A stretch of DNA of 5,775 nucleotides, taken from positions 1-5,775 of the forward strand of contig JADHLK010000097.1 in assembly GCA_016780695.1 (NCBI GenBank), written 5' to 3'. The notes under the pieces are model-generated. The model was not told the DNA's origin. It did not search any database and worked only from the letters and a program-made list of their open reading frames with translations. Within the stretch, counting starts at the first letter, position 1. Every line of letters begins with the position of its first letter. Made by a program: the position numbers and the translations under genes. This DNA is from Alphaproteobacteria bacterium. GTDB lineage: Bacteria; Pseudomonadota; Alphaproteobacteria; Puniceispirillales; Puniceispirillaceae. Shown here piece by piece: positions 5,404-5,775 of the stretch.

Positions 5404-5775
5404 ATGAAAATCTGGTATCAGTCATTTGTCAATGAACAGGCGGCCGCGGGCTATTGGAAGCGGCTGTCAGACTTTTTGAAAAGTGAGGCCCGGCCGGATA
5501 CGCAAATCGATTTTTTTGGCATGAACCCGTTTGATTCCTACGCCCATGCGCTGGTCGAATATCGTTGTGGCCGGGAAGCAATTGCCGCAGCTATCACCGC
5601 AGGCCGCAAGGGCTATGACGGCTATCTGATGGGGCATTTTCAGGATTCGGGGCTCTATGAGGCGCGCGCCGCAGCCAGCATCCCGGTTGCCGGGCTGGGT
5701 GAGGCCTCTATGCTCTATGCCTGCCAATATGGCCAGAAGATCGGCATCATAACGATTAATCCGCGCTTTATTCCC
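5404..5775 (+). CDS. Asp/Glu (hydantoin) racemase superfamily protein, 3'-truncated by window
   Basis: Only the first 124 codons are in the window and the frame is open at the right edge. The start is certain: ATG with AAGGAG 8 nt upstream. The protein opens MKIWYQSF as a beta strand and continues with a first alpha/beta lobe like those of the Asp/Glu/hydantoin racemase superfamily. The diagnostic segment is GYLMGHFQDSGLYEARAAA (about residues 77-95), followed by IPVAGLGEASMLYA (96-109) and YGQKIGIITIN (112-122). Hydantoin racemases have Cys where this protein has His82 (family pattern roughly CFGDPGL, here HFQDSGL), so a classical two-Cys racemisation mechanism is unlikely. The second Cys would lie past the window edge. 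Related single-Cys enzymes such as arylmalonate decarboxylase show that the fold supports other chemistry. Divergent placement suggests it shares regulation or pathway with the oxygenase operon; its actual reaction is unknown. Confidence 0.8.
   Translation, partial: MKIWYQSFVNEQAAAGYWKRLSDFLKSEARPDTQIDFFGMNPFDSYAHALVEYRCGREAIAAAITAGRKGYDGYLMGHFQDSGLYEARAAASIPVAGLGEASMLYACQYGQKIGIITINPRFIP

Noticed and set aside
5467..5727. 86-codon minus-strand open frame
   Set aside because: Antisense to the racemase-like gene, which has a strong ribosome binding site and family motifs.

Overview
The window reads as a bacterial chromosome segment, most likely from an alphaproteobacterium. That guess rests on moderately high GC, dense operon packing and the general look of the proteins; no rRNA or other marker confirms it. 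Coding density is very high, and the only real intergenic gap is about 115 bp (5289-5403).

The minus strand carries a tight catabolic operon, transcribed from right to left. In order it encodes a Rieske non-heme iron oxygenase large subunit (5288 down to 3924), its small subunit (3927 down to 3430), an AMP-forming acyl-CoA ligase (3416 down to 1782), a thiolase-fold protein lacking the classical catalytic Cys and His (1771 down to 599), and a zinc-ribbon/OB-fold DUF35 protein (599 down to about 130). Junctions are a 4-bp ATGA overlap, a 13-bp gap, a 10-bp gap and a 1-bp TGATG overlap, so translational coupling is likely. Read together, they suggest ring or side-chain hydroxylation, CoA activation of a carboxylic acid, and C-C bond cleavage or formation by a thiolase-like/DUF35 pair. 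That pair resembles the steroid side-chain aldolase Ltp2-ChsH2(DUF35). The substrate cannot be read from the sequence.

On the plus strand a divergent gene starts at 5404 and runs off the right edge. It looks like an Asp/Glu (hydantoin) racemase superfamily protein in which the first catalytic Cys position is His. The shared intergenic region holds three tandem 15-bp repeats, the last of which contains the Shine-Dalgarno sequence of the divergent gene, plus two short perfect palindromes.

The left end is odd. Bases 1-129 are an exact copy of 416-544, which is the 5' part of the DUF35 gene. The copy follows the DUF35 gene out of frame, gives it a nonsense tail, and makes a new ATG at the junction that opens a second DUF35 reading frame running off the window. 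This is either a recent partial tandem duplication or an assembly artefact.
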